Source of the DNA: Microbacterium sp. T32
GTDB lineage: Bacteria; Actinomycetota; Actinomycetes; Actinomycetales; Microbacteriaceae
NCBI RefSeq assembly: GCF_001619615.1
Contig: NZ_LQQP01000008.1
Span: 55,655 to 119,654 of the forward strand
Direction: 5' to 3'
DNA length: 64,000 nucleotides
Part shown: positions 42,957 through 52,168 of the stretch, in pieces
Layout of the letters: each line of letters begins with the position of its first letter
How positions within the stretch are numbered: the first letter of the stretch is position 1
The notes under the pieces: generated by a model
The model's database searches: none
Told to the model about the DNA's origin: nothing
Seen by the model: only the letters and a program-made list of their open reading frames with translations
Position numbers and translations under genes: made by a program

Positions 42957-43613
42957 TCAGCCCAGCGCCGACAGCACCCCAGGCCCCGACGCCGCCGCGC
43001 GCTCGCGCGTCGCGGCGTCGAGGTCGAGCACGCGCAACGCTGCGGCGGCGATGGTCGTGGCATCCAGGGTCGCCGTCTGCCCGCCCTTGCGCTGCAGGAT
43101 CACGCTCTCCACCAGCGCCAGCACGAGGGAGGCGCCGGCGGCGGCGGTCTCGGGCGCGACGCCGCACGCGGCCACGAGCGTGCGGTAGGTCGTCTCGAGC
43201 TCGCTGCGGCGTTCGCGGAACGGCTCGAAGGCCGCGTCCGACACCTCCGGCAGCAGGTAGAGCGCGCCGGTGTTGTGCGGGGCTTCGGCGAGCAGCGTGA
43301 CGTCCGCGACGCACAGCGCCCACAGGCGCGCGGCCGGTTCCTCGTCGCGCGCGAGGAGCTCGGCGGCGACGTCGAGCGAGGGCTGCACGGTGTCGAGCAG
43401 CAGCGCGAGGAGGATGTCCTGCTTCCGCGCGAAGTGGTGGTAGAGCGTGGCCTGACGGATGCCGGCGGCCTCCGCGATCGCGTGCGTGCTGGCCGAGGCG
43501 TATCCGCGCGTGCCGAAGAGGGCGGCGGCGGCGGCCAGGACGTCGGCGCGCGTGCCGAGCCCGGTGGGGGAGGAGCCGGATGCCCGGGGTCGTCCGGTTC
43601 TCGTCGGCGCCAT
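42957..43613 (-). CDS. TetR-family regulator
   Basis: A 218-residue TetR protein: N-terminal helix-turn-helix RADVLAAAAALFGTRGYASASTHAIAEAAGIRQATLYHHFARKQDILLALL, then an all-helical ligand domain with three or more clustered Ala-rich helices. The first 20 residues are a basic, disordered-looking extension. It is divergent from the carboxylase operon. Identical-type sites on both sides of the gene suggest that it controls the symporter, itself and the carboxylase operon. Confidence 0.92.
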   Translation of the reverse strand: MAPTRTGRPRASGSSPTGLGTRADVLAAAAALFGTRGYASASTHAIAEAAGIRQATLYHHFARKQDILLALLLDTVQPSLDVAAELLARDEEPAARLWALCVADVTLLAEAPHNTGALYLLPEVSDAAFEPFRERRSELETTYRTLVAACGVAPETAAAGASLVLALVESVILQRKGGQTATLDATTIAAAALRVLDLDAATRERAAASGPGVLSALG

Positions 43614-43672
43614 GCCCCCACCGTACCCGGACGGTCCTGTAACGCCGTCGAAACGCACGCCTGGTCTAATAC

Positions 43673-43689
43673 CTGTCAAGCGACAGAAA
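43673..43689. promoter_or_regulatory. Probable TetR operator upstream of the carboxylase operon
   Basis: CTGTCAAGCGACAGAAA, with CTGTC/GACAG as a perfect 5-bp inverted repeat around AAGC. It lies in the 86-bp gap between the divergent tetR and cgdA-like genes, 11 bases before the start at 43700. The same motif (one base different) precedes the symporter. Confidence 0.8.
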
Positions 43690-43699
43690 GAGGCTGCAC

Positions 43700-44539
43700 A
43701 TGGAAGGTCGTGTCGACGCGCTCGGCAACGTGGGGCGCGCCCGAGAGGACGCCCGCGCCCGCGCCGCACAGTCGGAATGGATGCCGTATCTCCCTCCCTC
43801 GACGGCGCCCTTCGCGCCCGACGGAGTCGCCGTGGAGGACCTCCGCTGGGCCGAGACGGTGGCCCCGGGCGGCTACACGCATCTGCGCGTCGCCCGCGGC
43901 ACGCGCCTGCGCTTCACGGATCCGACCGGGGATGCCTGCGCCACCGTGCTCCTCTTCAACGCCGTCGAGCCCGGCGAACGCCTCAACGTCGCGGACACGC
44001 AGAAGATCCCGTGGCAGGCCTACCTCGGCGAGGGACACCCGCTGCTCTCGGGCGACGGCCGCGTCCTCGCGACGATCGCCGCCGACACCTCGGGCCACCA
44101 CGACGCGTTCTGCGGTACGACGAGCGACGCGTACGCGATCGAGCGCTACGGCGACGCCGCCCCCGAGGGGCCCTCGCCGTCGGGCCACGGCCTGCTGCGC
44201 CTGGCCGCGAGCAAGCACGGCCTGACCGTGCGCGACCTGCCGCCGTCGGTGTCGTTCTTCCAGGGGGTGCGCGCGAACGCCGAGGGCGACCTCGAATGGC
44301 TCGGTTCGGCCGGACCGGGGGCCTTGGTCGAGCTCGTCGCCGAGCTGCCGCTGATCGTGCTGGTCGCCAACGTCCCTCACCCCCTCGACCCGCGCGAGGA
44401 CTACGTCGTCGGTCCGCTCCAGGTCACCGCGTGGGCGTCTCGGCCGACGGGCGAGGGGGATGCCGTGTTCTCCCTCACCCCCGAGCGCGAACGCGCCTAC
44501 CGCAACAGCATCACGTACGCCGCCCTGGCCGGGCTCTGA
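43700..44539 (+). CDS. DUF1989 protein, urea carboxylase-associated / carboxyguanidine deiminase subunit (UAAP1/CgdA-like)
   Basis: A 279-residue DUF1989 protein: GGYTHLRVARGTRLRFTDPTGDACATVLLFNA, a zinc-type Cys/His pattern in SGHHDAFCGTT and GVRANAEGDLEW. Such proteins always travel with so-called urea carboxylases. In recent work the pair was shown to form a carboxyguanidine deiminase acting between guanidine carboxylase and allophanate hydrolase. The same order of genes is seen here. The ATG at 43700 is directly after the TetR site. Confidence 0.85.
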   Translation: MEGRVDALGNVGRAREDARARAAQSEWMPYLPPSTAPFAPDGVAVEDLRWAETVAPGGYTHLRVARGTRLRFTDPTGDACATVLLFNAVEPGERLNVADTQKIPWQAYLGEGHPLLSGDGRVLATIAADTSGHHDAFCGTTSDAYAIERYGDAAPEGPSPSGHGLLRLAASKHGLTVRDLPPSVSFFQGVRANAEGDLEWLGSAGPGALVELVAELPLIVLVANVPHPLDPREDYVVGPLQVTAWASRPTGEGDAVFSLTPERERAYRNSITYAALAGL

Positions 44540-44551
44540 GCAGGAGACGTC

Positions 44552-45232
44552 ATGATCACCACCGTTCCCGAACGTCCCGTCCACGCCGACGGCGTCCCCC
44601 TCGACTGGTCCGAGCCGCTCGTTCCCGGCGAGGTCGTGCTCGACGAGCGCGTCGCGCCGCGCGGGCCGTGGTCAGGCGTCGTCCGCGCCGGCGACGTCCT
44701 CACGATCGTCGACGTCGGCGGCAACCAGTCCGCCGATTTCCTCGTGTACGCGGCCGACGACACGGACGAGCGCTACAGCGCCGCCGACACGATCGCGTGG
44801 CAGCGCAACGTCTACGTCCGCACCGGCACGGTGCTGCGCAGCAACCTCGGCCTCCCGCTCATGACCGTGGTCGGCAACGAGGTCGACCGCCAGGACACCA
44901 TCGGCGGAGCGTGCTCCAAGGAGTCCAACACCCTCCGCTACGGCCACCACACGCTGTACCAGCACGGCTGCCGCGAGAACTTCCTCGCCGAGGCGGCCCG
45001 CTACGGCCTGGGCGCCCGCGACCTCGTGTCCAACCTCAACTGGTTCATGAACGTCCCGGTCGAGGAGGACGGATCGCTCGGCATCGTCGACGGCATGTCC
45101 GCGCCCGGCAAGCGCGTGGCCCTCCGCGCCGAGCGCGACGTGCTGGTGATCGTGTCCAACTGCCCGCAGATGAACAATCCGTGCAACGACTTCAGCTGCA
45201 CGCCGCTGCGCATGGTGGTGACGCGCCCGTGA
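44552..45232 (+). CDS. DUF1989 protein, second subunit (UAAP2/CgdB-like)
   Basis: A 226-residue DUF1989 paralogue with VLTIVDVGGNQSADFLVYAADD, ACSKESNTLRYGHHTLYQHGCRENFL and the C-terminal SNCPQMNNPCNDFSCTPLRMVV. Cys, His and Asn-rich motifs are those conserved in the family. It starts 12 bp after the first subunit with CAGGAG upstream and overlaps the carboxylase GTG by 4 bp. Confidence 0.87.
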   Translation: MITTVPERPVHADGVPLDWSEPLVPGEVVLDERVAPRGPWSGVVRAGDVLTIVDVGGNQSADFLVYAADDTDERYSAADTIAWQRNVYVRTGTVLRSNLGLPLMTVVGNEVDRQDTIGGACSKESNTLRYGHHTLYQHGCRENFLAEAARYGLGARDLVSNLNWFMNVPVEEDGSLGIVDGMSAPGKRVALRAERDVLVIVSNCPQMNNPCNDFSCTPLRMVVTRP

Positions 45233-48200
45233 CCGCCTTCGACACGCTCCTCGTCGCCAACCGGGGCGAGATCGCCCGCCGCATCCTGCGCTCCGCGCGC
45301 GAGCGGGGCCTGCGCACCGTCGCGGTGTTCTCCGACGCCGACCGCGCCGCCCCGCACGTCCGCGAGGCCGACGAGGCGGTGCGCCTCGGTCCCGCCCCCG
45401 CCGCGGAGTCGTACCTGAGGGTGGATGCCATCCTGGCCGCCGCCCGCGCCACGGGCGCCGGGGCGATCCACCCCGGGTACGGATTCCTCGCCGAGAACGC
45501 CGACGCGGCACGCGCCGTCGAGGCGGCGGGGCTCGCGTGGGTCGGTCCGACGCCCGAGCAGCTCGAGGCCTTCGGCCTGAAGCACCGCGCGCGGGCGCTC
45601 GCCGAGGCCGCGGGCGTGCCGCTCCTCCCGGGCACCGGCGTGCTCGAGTCGGTCGACGAGGCCGAGGCCGCGGCATCCGTCATCGGATATCCCGTGATGC
45701 TCAAGGCCACGGGCGGCGGAGGCGGCATCGGCATGCGCGTGTGCGCGGATGCCACCGAGCTCCGCGCCGCGTACGACGCGGTGGTCCGCCAGGCGGCGGC
45801 AAGCTTCGGCACGCCCGGGGTGTTCCTCGAGAAGTTCGTGCGCCCCGCCCGGCACGTCGAGGTACAGCTGTTCGGCGACGGCGCGGGCCGCGTCGCGGTC
45901 CTCGGCGACCGCGACTGCTCGCTCCAGCGCCGCAACCAGAAGGTCGTCGAGGAGGCGCCGGCGCCCGGACTCCCCGACGCGGTCCGCGCGGAACTGCACC
46001 GCACCGCGGCGGCCCTGGCCTCCGGCATCCGGTACCGCTCCGCCGGGACGGCCGAGTTCGTCTACGACCCCGTCGCCGAGCGCGCGTACTTCCTCGAGGT
46101 CAACGCGCGCCTGCAGGTCGAGCACCCCGTCACCGAAGCGGTGTTCGGCGTCGACCTCGTCGGCCTCATGCTGGATCTCGCCGGCGGCGGCCCCTCCGCG
46201 GTGCCGGACGACCTGTTCGAGGAAGCTCGCGAACCCCGCGGCCACGCGGTCGAGGCCCGCATCTACGCCGAGGATCCCGACCGCGGCAACACCCCGTCCA
46301 CCGGACTCGTCACCGCCGTGCAGCTGCCCGAGGGCGACGGCATCCGGGTCGATGCCTGGGTCGAGGCCGGCAGCGAGGTCTCGCCGTTCTACGACCCGCT
46401 GCTGGGCAAGGTCATCGCGTACGGCGCCGACCGCGACGCCGCCCTCGACCGGCTCTCCGCCGCGCTCGCCGACACGCGGATCGACGGCATCGTCACCGGC
46501 GCCGGCATGATCCGCGAGATCGTGAACGACCCGCGGGTCCGCGCCGTGGCGCACGACACCGGGACCCTCGACGACGCGCGCGACCCCGACCCGCGCATCG
46601 ACGTCGTGGACGCCGGCATGCTCACGACCGTGCAGGACCTCCCCGGACGCGTCGGGTACTGGCAGATCGGCGTCCCGCCGTCCGGACCCATGGATGCCGT
46701 GTCCTTCCGCGAGGCCAACCTCGCCGTCGGCAACCCCGAGGGGGCGCCGGGACTCGAGATCACGCTCACCGGTCCGACTCTGCGCTTCAGCGTGGCCTCG
46801 GTCGTCGCTGTCACCGGAGCGCCGGTCGCGATCGAGGTCGACGGCGTCGCCGCCCCGCAGTGGGAGCCGATCGAGGTTCCCGCGGGCGGCGTGCTGCGCA
46901 TCGGCACCGCCGAGGGCCCGGGCATGCGCGTGTTCCTCGCCGTGCGCGGGGGCATCGACGTGCCGCCGTACCTCGGGAGCGCGTCGACCTTCACGCTCGG
47001 CGGCTTCGGCGGGCACGGCGGCCGCGCGCTCGTGACCGGCGACGTGCTGCGCCCCGGCGCCGCCGCGATCGCCGACCCGGCGCCGATCCCCGCCGAGCGT
47101 CGCCCGCACCTCGCGTCGGAGTGGACGATCGCCGTGACCGAGGGGCCGCACGGCGCCCCCGAGTTCTTCACGCGCGCCGACATCGACGCCCTCTACTCCG
47201 CGGAGTACCGCGTCCAGGTCAACTCTGCCCGCACCGGCGTGCGGCTCACAGGCCCGAAGCCGACGTGGGCGCGCACCGACGGCGGCGAGGCGGGGCTGCA
47301 CCCGTCGAACATCCACGACACGCCCTACGCCGTGGGCGCGCTCGACTTCACCGGCGACACCCCCGTGCTCCTCGGTCCCGACGGGCCGAGCCTCGGCGGG
47401 TTCGTGTGCCCGGTGGTCGTGGCATCCGGCGATCTCTGGAAGCTCGGGCAGCTGCGGCCGGGAGACGTCGTGCGGTTCGCGCCGGTGCGCGAGGCCGACG
47501 CCGCGACGCTCGACCCGGCGATCGCCGCCCCCGCGCTCGTCGGGGCCGGCGACGGCGACGACGGCGTGATCGCGTCGCGCGACGCCGAGGTCGAGGGGGA
47601 ACGCGTGCTGCGCCCGCGCACGACGTACCGTCGTGACGGCGACGACAACGTCCTCGTCGAGTTCGGCGACCAGGTGCTCGACCTGGGCCTGCGCATGCGC
47701 GTGCACGCGCTGCAGGAGCGCCTCGCGCAAGAAGCCCCGAGAGGGATCCTCGACGTCACCCCCGGCATCCGGTCGCTCCAGGTGCACACGGATGCCTCGG
47801 TGCTGCGCGCGTCGCAGCTCGTCGGGCTGCTGCGCGAGCTCGACGACGACCTGCCGCCCACGTCCGAGCTCGTCGTGCCCTCGCGCGAGGTGCGCCTGCC
47901 GCTGTCGTGGGACGACCCGGCGACGCGTCTGGCGATCGAGCGGTACATGGCGGGCGTCCGCGACGACGCCCCGTGGACGCCGTGGAACATCGAGTTCATC
48001 CGCCGCATCAACGGCCTCGACAGCGTCGACGACGTCTACCGCACCGTGTTCGACGCGCAGTACCTCGTGATGGGGCTCGGCGACGTGTACCTCGGTGCGC
48101 CCGTCGCGACGCCGCTCGACCCGCGCCACCGCCTCGTCACCACGAAGTACAACCCTGCGCGCACGTGGACGGCCGAGAACTCCGTCGGCATCGGCGGCGC

Positions 48201-48831
48201 GTACATGTGCATCTACGGCATGGAAGGCCCCGGCGGGTACCAGTTCGTCGGCCGCACCGTGCAGATCTGGAACCGCTTCCGCCGCGGCGGGCTGTTCGCC
48301 GAGAACCCGTGGGCGCTGCGGTTCTTCGACCGCATCCGCTGGTACCCCGTGTCGGCCGAGGAGCTCCTCGACCTCCGGGCGGACGTGGATGCCGGGCGCG
48401 GGAGCTTCGAGACCGTCGAGGGCCAGTTCGCCCTGGCCGAGTACGAGCGCTTCCTCGCCGACGAGGCCCCGGGGATCGAGGCCTTCCGCGAGCGCCAGCG
48501 CCGCGCCTTCGACGAGGAGCGCGAGCGGTGGCGGGCCAGCGGCGAATTCGACCGCGTCGATGAGGCACCGGCCGCGGCCCCGACCGCGGGCCACGAGCTG
48601 CCGCCCGGAACGGTCGGGGTGACCGCGCCCTTCGCCGCCGCCGTCTGGCGGGTGGATGCCGCTCAGGGCGCCGCCGTGCAGAAGGAGGACAAGATGATCG
48701 TGCTGGAGGCGATGAAGATGGAGACCCCGATCGTGTCGCCGGTGACGGGGACCGTCGCCGAGGTGTTCGTGCGACCGGGCGAGACCGTGGCCGCGGGCCA
48801 GCTGCTCGCCGCCGTGGCGGTGAACGCGTGA
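45229..48831 (+). CDS. Biotin-dependent urea/guanidine carboxylase
   Basis: A 1200-residue multidomain carboxylase: biotin carboxylase (about 1-450; NRGEIARRIL, ATP-grasp MLKATGGGGGIGMR, EVNARLQVEHPVTE), carboxyltransferase halves of KipA type (about 460-770; MLTTVQDLPGRVGYWQIG, SGPMDAVS) and KipI type (about 795-1000; LVEFGDQVLDL, TPGIRSLQVH), a urea carboxylase-specific segment (IRRINGLDSVDDVY, LGLGDVYLGAP), and the biotinyl domain with Lys1163 in EAMKMETP. It carboxylates urea to allophanate or guanidine to carboxyguanidine. The accompanying DUF1989 pair favours guanidine; the domain layout alone does not decide. Confidence 0.92.
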   Translation: MTAFDTLLVANRGEIARRILRSARERGLRTVAVFSDADRAAPHVREADEAVRLGPAPAAESYLRVDAILAAARATGAGAIHPGYGFLAENADAARAVEAAGLAWVGPTPEQLEAFGLKHRARALAEAAGVPLLPGTGVLESVDEAEAAASVIGYPVMLKATGGGGGIGMRVCADATELRAAYDAVVRQAAASFGTPGVFLEKFVRPARHVEVQLFGDGAGRVAVLGDRDCSLQRRNQKVVEEAPAPGLPDAVRAELHRTAAALASGIRYRSAGTAEFVYDPVAERAYFLEVNARLQVEHPVTEAVFGVDLVGLMLDLAGGGPSAVPDDLFEEAREPRGHAVEARIYAEDPDRGNTPSTGLVTAVQLPEGDGIRVDAWVEAGSEVSPFYDPLLGKVIAYGADRDAALDRLSAALADTRIDGIVTGAGMIREIVNDPRVRAVAHDTGTLDDARDPDPRIDVVDAGMLTTVQDLPGRVGYWQIGVPPSGPMDAVSFREANLAVGNPEGAPGLEITLTGPTLRFSVASVVAVTGAPVAIEVDGVAAPQWEPIEVPAGGVLRIGTAEGPGMRVFLAVRGGIDVPPYLGSASTFTLGGFGGHGGRALVTGDVLRPGAAAIADPAPIPAERRPHLASEWTIAVTEGPHGAPEFFTRADIDALYSAEYRVQVNSARTGVRLTGPKPTWARTDGGEAGLHPSNIHDTPYAVGALDFTGDTPVLLGPDGPSLGGFVCPVVVASGDLWKLGQLRPGDVVRFAPVREADAATLDPAIAAPALVGAGDGDDGVIASRDAEVEGERVLRPRTTYRRDGDDNVLVEFGDQVLDLGLRMRVHALQERLAQEAPRGILDVTPGIRSLQVHTDASVLRASQLVGLLRELDDDLPPTSELVVPSREVRLPLSWDDPATRLAIERYMAGVRDDAPWTPWNIEFIRRINGLDSVDDVYRTVFDAQYLVMGLGDVYLGAPVATPLDPRHRLVTTKYNPARTWTAENSVGIGGAYMCIYGMEGPGGYQFVGRTVQIWNRFRRGGLFAENPWALRFFDRIRWYPVSAEELLDLRADVDAGRGSFETVEGQFALAEYERFLADEAPGIEAFRERQRRAFDEERERWRASGEFDRVDEAPAAAPTAGHELPPGTVGVTAPFAAAVWRVDAAQGAAVQKEDKMIVLEAMKMETPIVSPVTGTVAEVFVRPGETVAAGQLLAAVAVNA

Positions 48832-50498
48832 GCGCCGTCGAGCGGGTCCGCGCCGCGTACGCCCGCATCCGCGAGGTCGACCGCCCCGAGGTGTGGATCA
48901 CGGTCCGCGACGAGGTCGACGCACTCGCCGAGGCGGCCGAGGTCGACCTCGGCGTCGCTGCGGGGGAGCGCCTGCCGCTCGCCGGCACCGTCGTCGCCGT
49001 GAAGGACAACATCGACGTCGAGGGGATGCCGACGACGGCCGGGAGCCGTGCATACGCGTACCGTCCCGAGCGCGACGCGACCTCGGTGGCGCGCCTTCGC
49101 GCGGCCGGCGCCGTCGTGATCGGCAAGACGAACCTCGATCAGTTCGCCACCGGCCTCGTCGGGACCCGCAGCCCCTTCGGCGCCGTCCGCAACGCGTGGG
49201 ACCCGACGCGCATCTCGGGCGGATCCAGCTCGGGCTCGGCCGTGGCCGTCGCCCTGGGCGTCGTCGACCTCGCGCTCGGCACCGACACCGCCGGTTCGGG
49301 CCGCGTGCCCGCGGCGCTCAACGGCATCGTGGGCGTGAAGCCCACGGTCGGCCTCGTGCCCGCCACGGGCGTCGTCCCCGCGTGCCGCACGCTCGACTGC
49401 GTCACGGTGTTCGCGCGCGACCTGACGAGCGCCCGCGCCGCGGCCGAGCTGATGGCCGGCCCCGACGGGATCGACCCGCTCGGCCGCGCGGACCGCCCCG
49501 CCCCGCCGCTCGACGCGCGCCCCCGCGTCGCGGTCCCGACGCCCGAGCACCTCGAAGGACTCGCCGAGGGGTGGGCCGAGGCGTTCGCCGGCGTCGTCGC
49601 GGCGCTCGCCGCCTCGGGCGTCGAGATCGTCGAGGTCGACATCGCGCCGCTCCTCGAGGCCGCGTCGCTGCTCTACGGCGGCGCGTTCGTCGCCGAGCGC
49701 ACGGCCGCCGTGGGCGACTTCATCGCCGCCCACCCCGAGCTCGTCGGCACCGACCTCGATCCGACGGTCGCCGGCATCGTGCTCGCCGGTGCCGAGGCGC
49801 GGGCCGCGGACTACTTCCGCGACCGCGAGCGTCTCGACCGCCTCGGGGCCGAGGGACTGCGCCGACTCGACGGGACCGTGGCACTGCTCACGCCCACGAC
49901 CACGTGGCATCCGACCCTCGACGAGGTCGCCGCCGACCCGGTCGGCGCGAACAGTCGCATGGGCCGCTACACGAACTTCGCGAACCTGCTCGACCGGAGC
50001 GCCCTCGCCGTCCCCGCGGGGGTCGTGGGCGGCCGCGCGTTCGGCGTCATGCTCACCGGCGCCCCGTTCGCCGACCGCACGCTCGCGCAGCTCGCCGAGC
50101 GCATCCAGGCGCCGTCCGTCGACCTCCTCGTCGTGGGCGCGCACCTGCGCGGACAGCCGCTGAACCACCAGCTCGTCGCCGCGGGCGGAACGTTCGTCGC
50201 CGAGGTGGAGACCGCCGCGCAGTACCGGCTGTACGCCCTCGACACGGTTCCGCCGAAGCCCGGCCTCGCCCGCGTGGCCGAGGGCGGCGCGGCGATCGCG
50301 GGGGAGGTGTGGCGGCTTCCGGCCGCGGGCTTCGGACGTTTCGTCGCGGAGCTGCCCGCGCCCATGGGGATCGGGTCCGCGGTCCTCGCGGACGGGTCGA
50401 GCGTCGCCGGATTCCTGTGCGAGGCCGTCGCCCTGGAGGGTGCGTCCGACATCACGACGTACGGCGGCTGGCGCGCGTACCGGGCGGCGACGGCGTGA
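48828..50498 (+). CDS. atzF: Allophanate hydrolase (AtzF-like)
   Basis: A 556-residue protein: N-terminal amidase-signature domain with Lys59 (VAVKDNIDV), Ser pair in GGSSSGSAVAV and nucleophile Ser157 in DTAGSGRVPA, followed by a C-terminal domain of about 110 residues (LLVVGAHLRGQPLNHQL onward) typical of allophanate hydrolases. It splits allophanate to ammonia and CO2. The GTG start overlaps the carboxylase stop (GTGA). It completes the two- or three-step route from urea or guanidine. Confidence 0.92.
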   Translation: MSAVERVRAAYARIREVDRPEVWITVRDEVDALAEAAEVDLGVAAGERLPLAGTVVAVKDNIDVEGMPTTAGSRAYAYRPERDATSVARLRAAGAVVIGKTNLDQFATGLVGTRSPFGAVRNAWDPTRISGGSSSGSAVAVALGVVDLALGTDTAGSGRVPAALNGIVGVKPTVGLVPATGVVPACRTLDCVTVFARDLTSARAAAELMAGPDGIDPLGRADRPAPPLDARPRVAVPTPEHLEGLAEGWAEAFAGVVAALAASGVEIVEVDIAPLLEAASLLYGGAFVAERTAAVGDFIAAHPELVGTDLDPTVAGIVLAGAEARAADYFRDRERLDRLGAEGLRRLDGTVALLTPTTTWHPTLDEVAADPVGANSRMGRYTNFANLLDRSALAVPAGVVGGRAFGVMLTGAPFADRTLAQLAERIQAPSVDLLVVGAHLRGQPLNHQLVAAGGTFVAEVETAAQYRLYALDTVPPKPGLARVAEGGAAIAGEVWRLPAAGFGRFVAELPAPMGIGSAVLADGSSVAGFLCEAVALEGASDITTYGGWRAYRAATA

Positions 50499-51325
50499 GC
50501 TCGACCGTCGTCGATTTCGCGGACGTCGCGCCGCTGCGGCTGAGCGGGCGGCCGCAGCGCCTGGTCCCCATGGTCGTGGCGTACGAGCCGATCCCCGAGG
50601 CCGTATCCCTGCACGGTGGCAGCACTTTCCGGTTCCTCATGGAGCCGGTGACGGCGGTCGCGGTCGTGTTCGACGAGGGGTGGGTGCTCGTCGACGGCGG
50701 ATTCGACCCGGCGCGCATCCGCGACCGCGCCACGCGCACGGCATCCTTCGACTACGAGAACTACGCGCCGATCGTCCCGCCCGGCGACCCGCTGGTGGAT
50801 CAGATCGCCGAGGCCGGGCTCGACCTCGCCGATCTCGCGGCGGCGCTGCTCACGCACTCGCACTTCGACCACACGGGTGCCGCGCGCCTGCTCGCTCCCG
50901 ACCAGCCGCTGCTGCTGCAGCGCCGGGAGTGGCAGCACGTGTGCGAGACGACGGACGCCCGGGGGAACTTCCTGTTCCGCGCCGACCTCGACCGCGACGG
51001 CCTCACGCTCGGCCTGCTCGACGGCGATACGCCCCTGGCTGCGGGTCTGACCGCGATCGACACGTCCGGACACACCCCGGGGCACCAGTCCTTCGCGGTG
51101 GAGCTGCCCGAGCGCACCGTCGTCCTGGCCGGCGACGCCGCGGACCTGCTCGACAACGTCGAGCGCGAGGTCCGCTGCGGTTCGACGGTGGGCGTCGAGG
51201 GTCCGGCGCTCGCCGACCGCGCGATCTCCCGCCTGGCGACTCTGCACCGGTCCCCGGCGTCCGAGGTCTGGCCGGCTCACGACCCCGACTTCCCGGTCTG
51301 GTCGGCTCTGGTCCGCTCCCGCTGA
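50495..51325 (+). CDS. Metallo-beta-lactamase-fold hydrolase (AHL lactonase-like)
   Basis: A 276-residue protein with the MBL zinc motif HSHFDHTG, then GHTPGHQSF and AGDAADLLDN, with the closing His in WPAHDPDF. The pattern resembles AHL lactonases and related esterases. It overlaps the allophanate hydrolase by 4 bp (GTGA), so it belongs to the operon, but no role in urea/guanidine use is known to me. Lactone or ester hydrolysis is likely. Confidence 0.87.
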   Translation: MSSTVVDFADVAPLRLSGRPQRLVPMVVAYEPIPEAVSLHGGSTFRFLMEPVTAVAVVFDEGWVLVDGGFDPARIRDRATRTASFDYENYAPIVPPGDPLVDQIAEAGLDLADLAAALLTHSHFDHTGAARLLAPDQPLLLQRREWQHVCETTDARGNFLFRADLDRDGLTLGLLDGDTPLAAGLTAIDTSGHTPGHQSFAVELPERTVVLAGDAADLLDNVEREVRCGSTVGVEGPALADRAISRLATLHRSPASEVWPAHDPDFPVWSALVRSR

Positions 51326-51340
51326 CCCCGCGTTCCGGCC

Positions 51341-51403
51341 GCGTGAGGGGTCAAAAAGTGTCGCCTGAGAGCACCGGAAGCGACACTTCTTGACCCCTCA
51401 CGC
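51341..51403. repeat. Intergenic palindrome (GTGAGGGGTCAAGA family), copy 2
   Basis: Arms at 51341-51364 and 51380-51403 (24 bases, one mismatch) share GCGTGAGGGGTCAA and TGTCGC with the palindrome at 4465-4536. It lies between the MBL-fold gene and pxpA on the same strand and might terminate the carboxylase operon. Confidence 0.85.
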
Positions 51404-51412
51404 GCGAGTACC

Positions 51413-52168
51413 GTGGGCAGCGTGGACCTCAACGCCGACCTGGGAGAGACGCGCGACGGGATGCCGACCGCCGACGACGAAGCGATGTTCGCTCTCGTCA
51501 GCAGCGCCTCGGTCGCGTGCGGCGGGCACGCGGGCGACGAGGCCTCGATGCGGGCCTCGGTCGAGCGGGCGGCGCGCTTCGGCGTCGCGATCGGCGCCCA
51601 CCCGTCGTACGAGGACCGCGCGGACTTCGGCCGTGTCCGCCGCGACCCGCCCGCTGCCGAGCTGCGCGCGAGCGTCGCCCGACAGCTCGACGCGCTCGAG
51701 GCCGCCGGCGCCGACCTGCGGTACGTGAAACCGCATGGCGCGCTGTATCACGCGGTCTCCGCCGAACCGGTGCAGGCGGCCGCGGTCGTCGCCGCGATCG
51801 CGGACCACTCCGCACGCCTCGGCCGACCGTTGCCCGTACTCGGTCTCCCCGGCGCGATCGTCGAGGCAGCGGCATCCGCGGGACTCCCCTTCGTGCACGA
51901 GGCGTTCCTCGATCGCGGATACACCGCGCGCGGCGGCCTCGTGCCCCGCGACCAGCCCGGGGCGCTCATCGACGACCCCGCCCGCGTCGCCGACCGCGCG
52001 CTGCGTCTCGCGCTCGAGGGGACGGTGGATGCCATCGACGGCACGACCCTGACCGTGGATGCCGCGTCCCTGTGCCTGCACGGAGACACCCCCGCCGCGG
52101 TCGCCATGGCCCGGGCGGTGCGTGCCGCGCTGGACGACGCGGGGGTAGAGGTCCGCGCGCCGTGGTGA
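51413..52168 (+). CDS. pxpA: 5-oxoprolinase subunit PxpA (LamB/YcsF family)
   Basis: A 251-residue LamB/YcsF protein with all family phrases: VDLNADLGE, ACGGHAGD, GAHPSYEDRADFGR, YVKPHGALYH, FLDRGYTARGGLVPR and LCLHGDTP. With PxpB and PxpC it forms the ATP-dependent 5-oxoprolinase that returns 5-oxoproline to glutamate. GTG at 51413 or 51422 could start it. Its stop overlaps the fused pxpBC gene. Confidence 0.93.
   Translation: MGSVDLNADLGETRDGMPTADDEAMFALVSSASVACGGHAGDEASMRASVERAARFGVAIGAHPSYEDRADFGRVRRDPPAAELRASVARQLDALEAAGADLRYVKPHGALYHAVSAEPVQAAAVVAAIADHSARLGRPLPVLGLPGAIVEAAASAGLPFVHEAFLDRGYTARGGLVPRDQPGALIDDPARVADRALRLALEGTVDAIDGTTLTVDAASLCLHGDTPAAVAMARAVRAALDDAGVEVRAPW

Noticed and set aside
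43614..43699. Possible guanidine riboswitch before the DUF1989/carboxylase operon.
   Set aside because: The gap is only 86 bases and is taken up by a TetR-type palindrome; no riboswitch-like paired structure was recognised.
45001..48594. A 1197-codon minus-strand frame opposite the carboxylase gene.
   Set aside because: Shadow of the well-supported biotin carboxylase gene; no start context or motifs.
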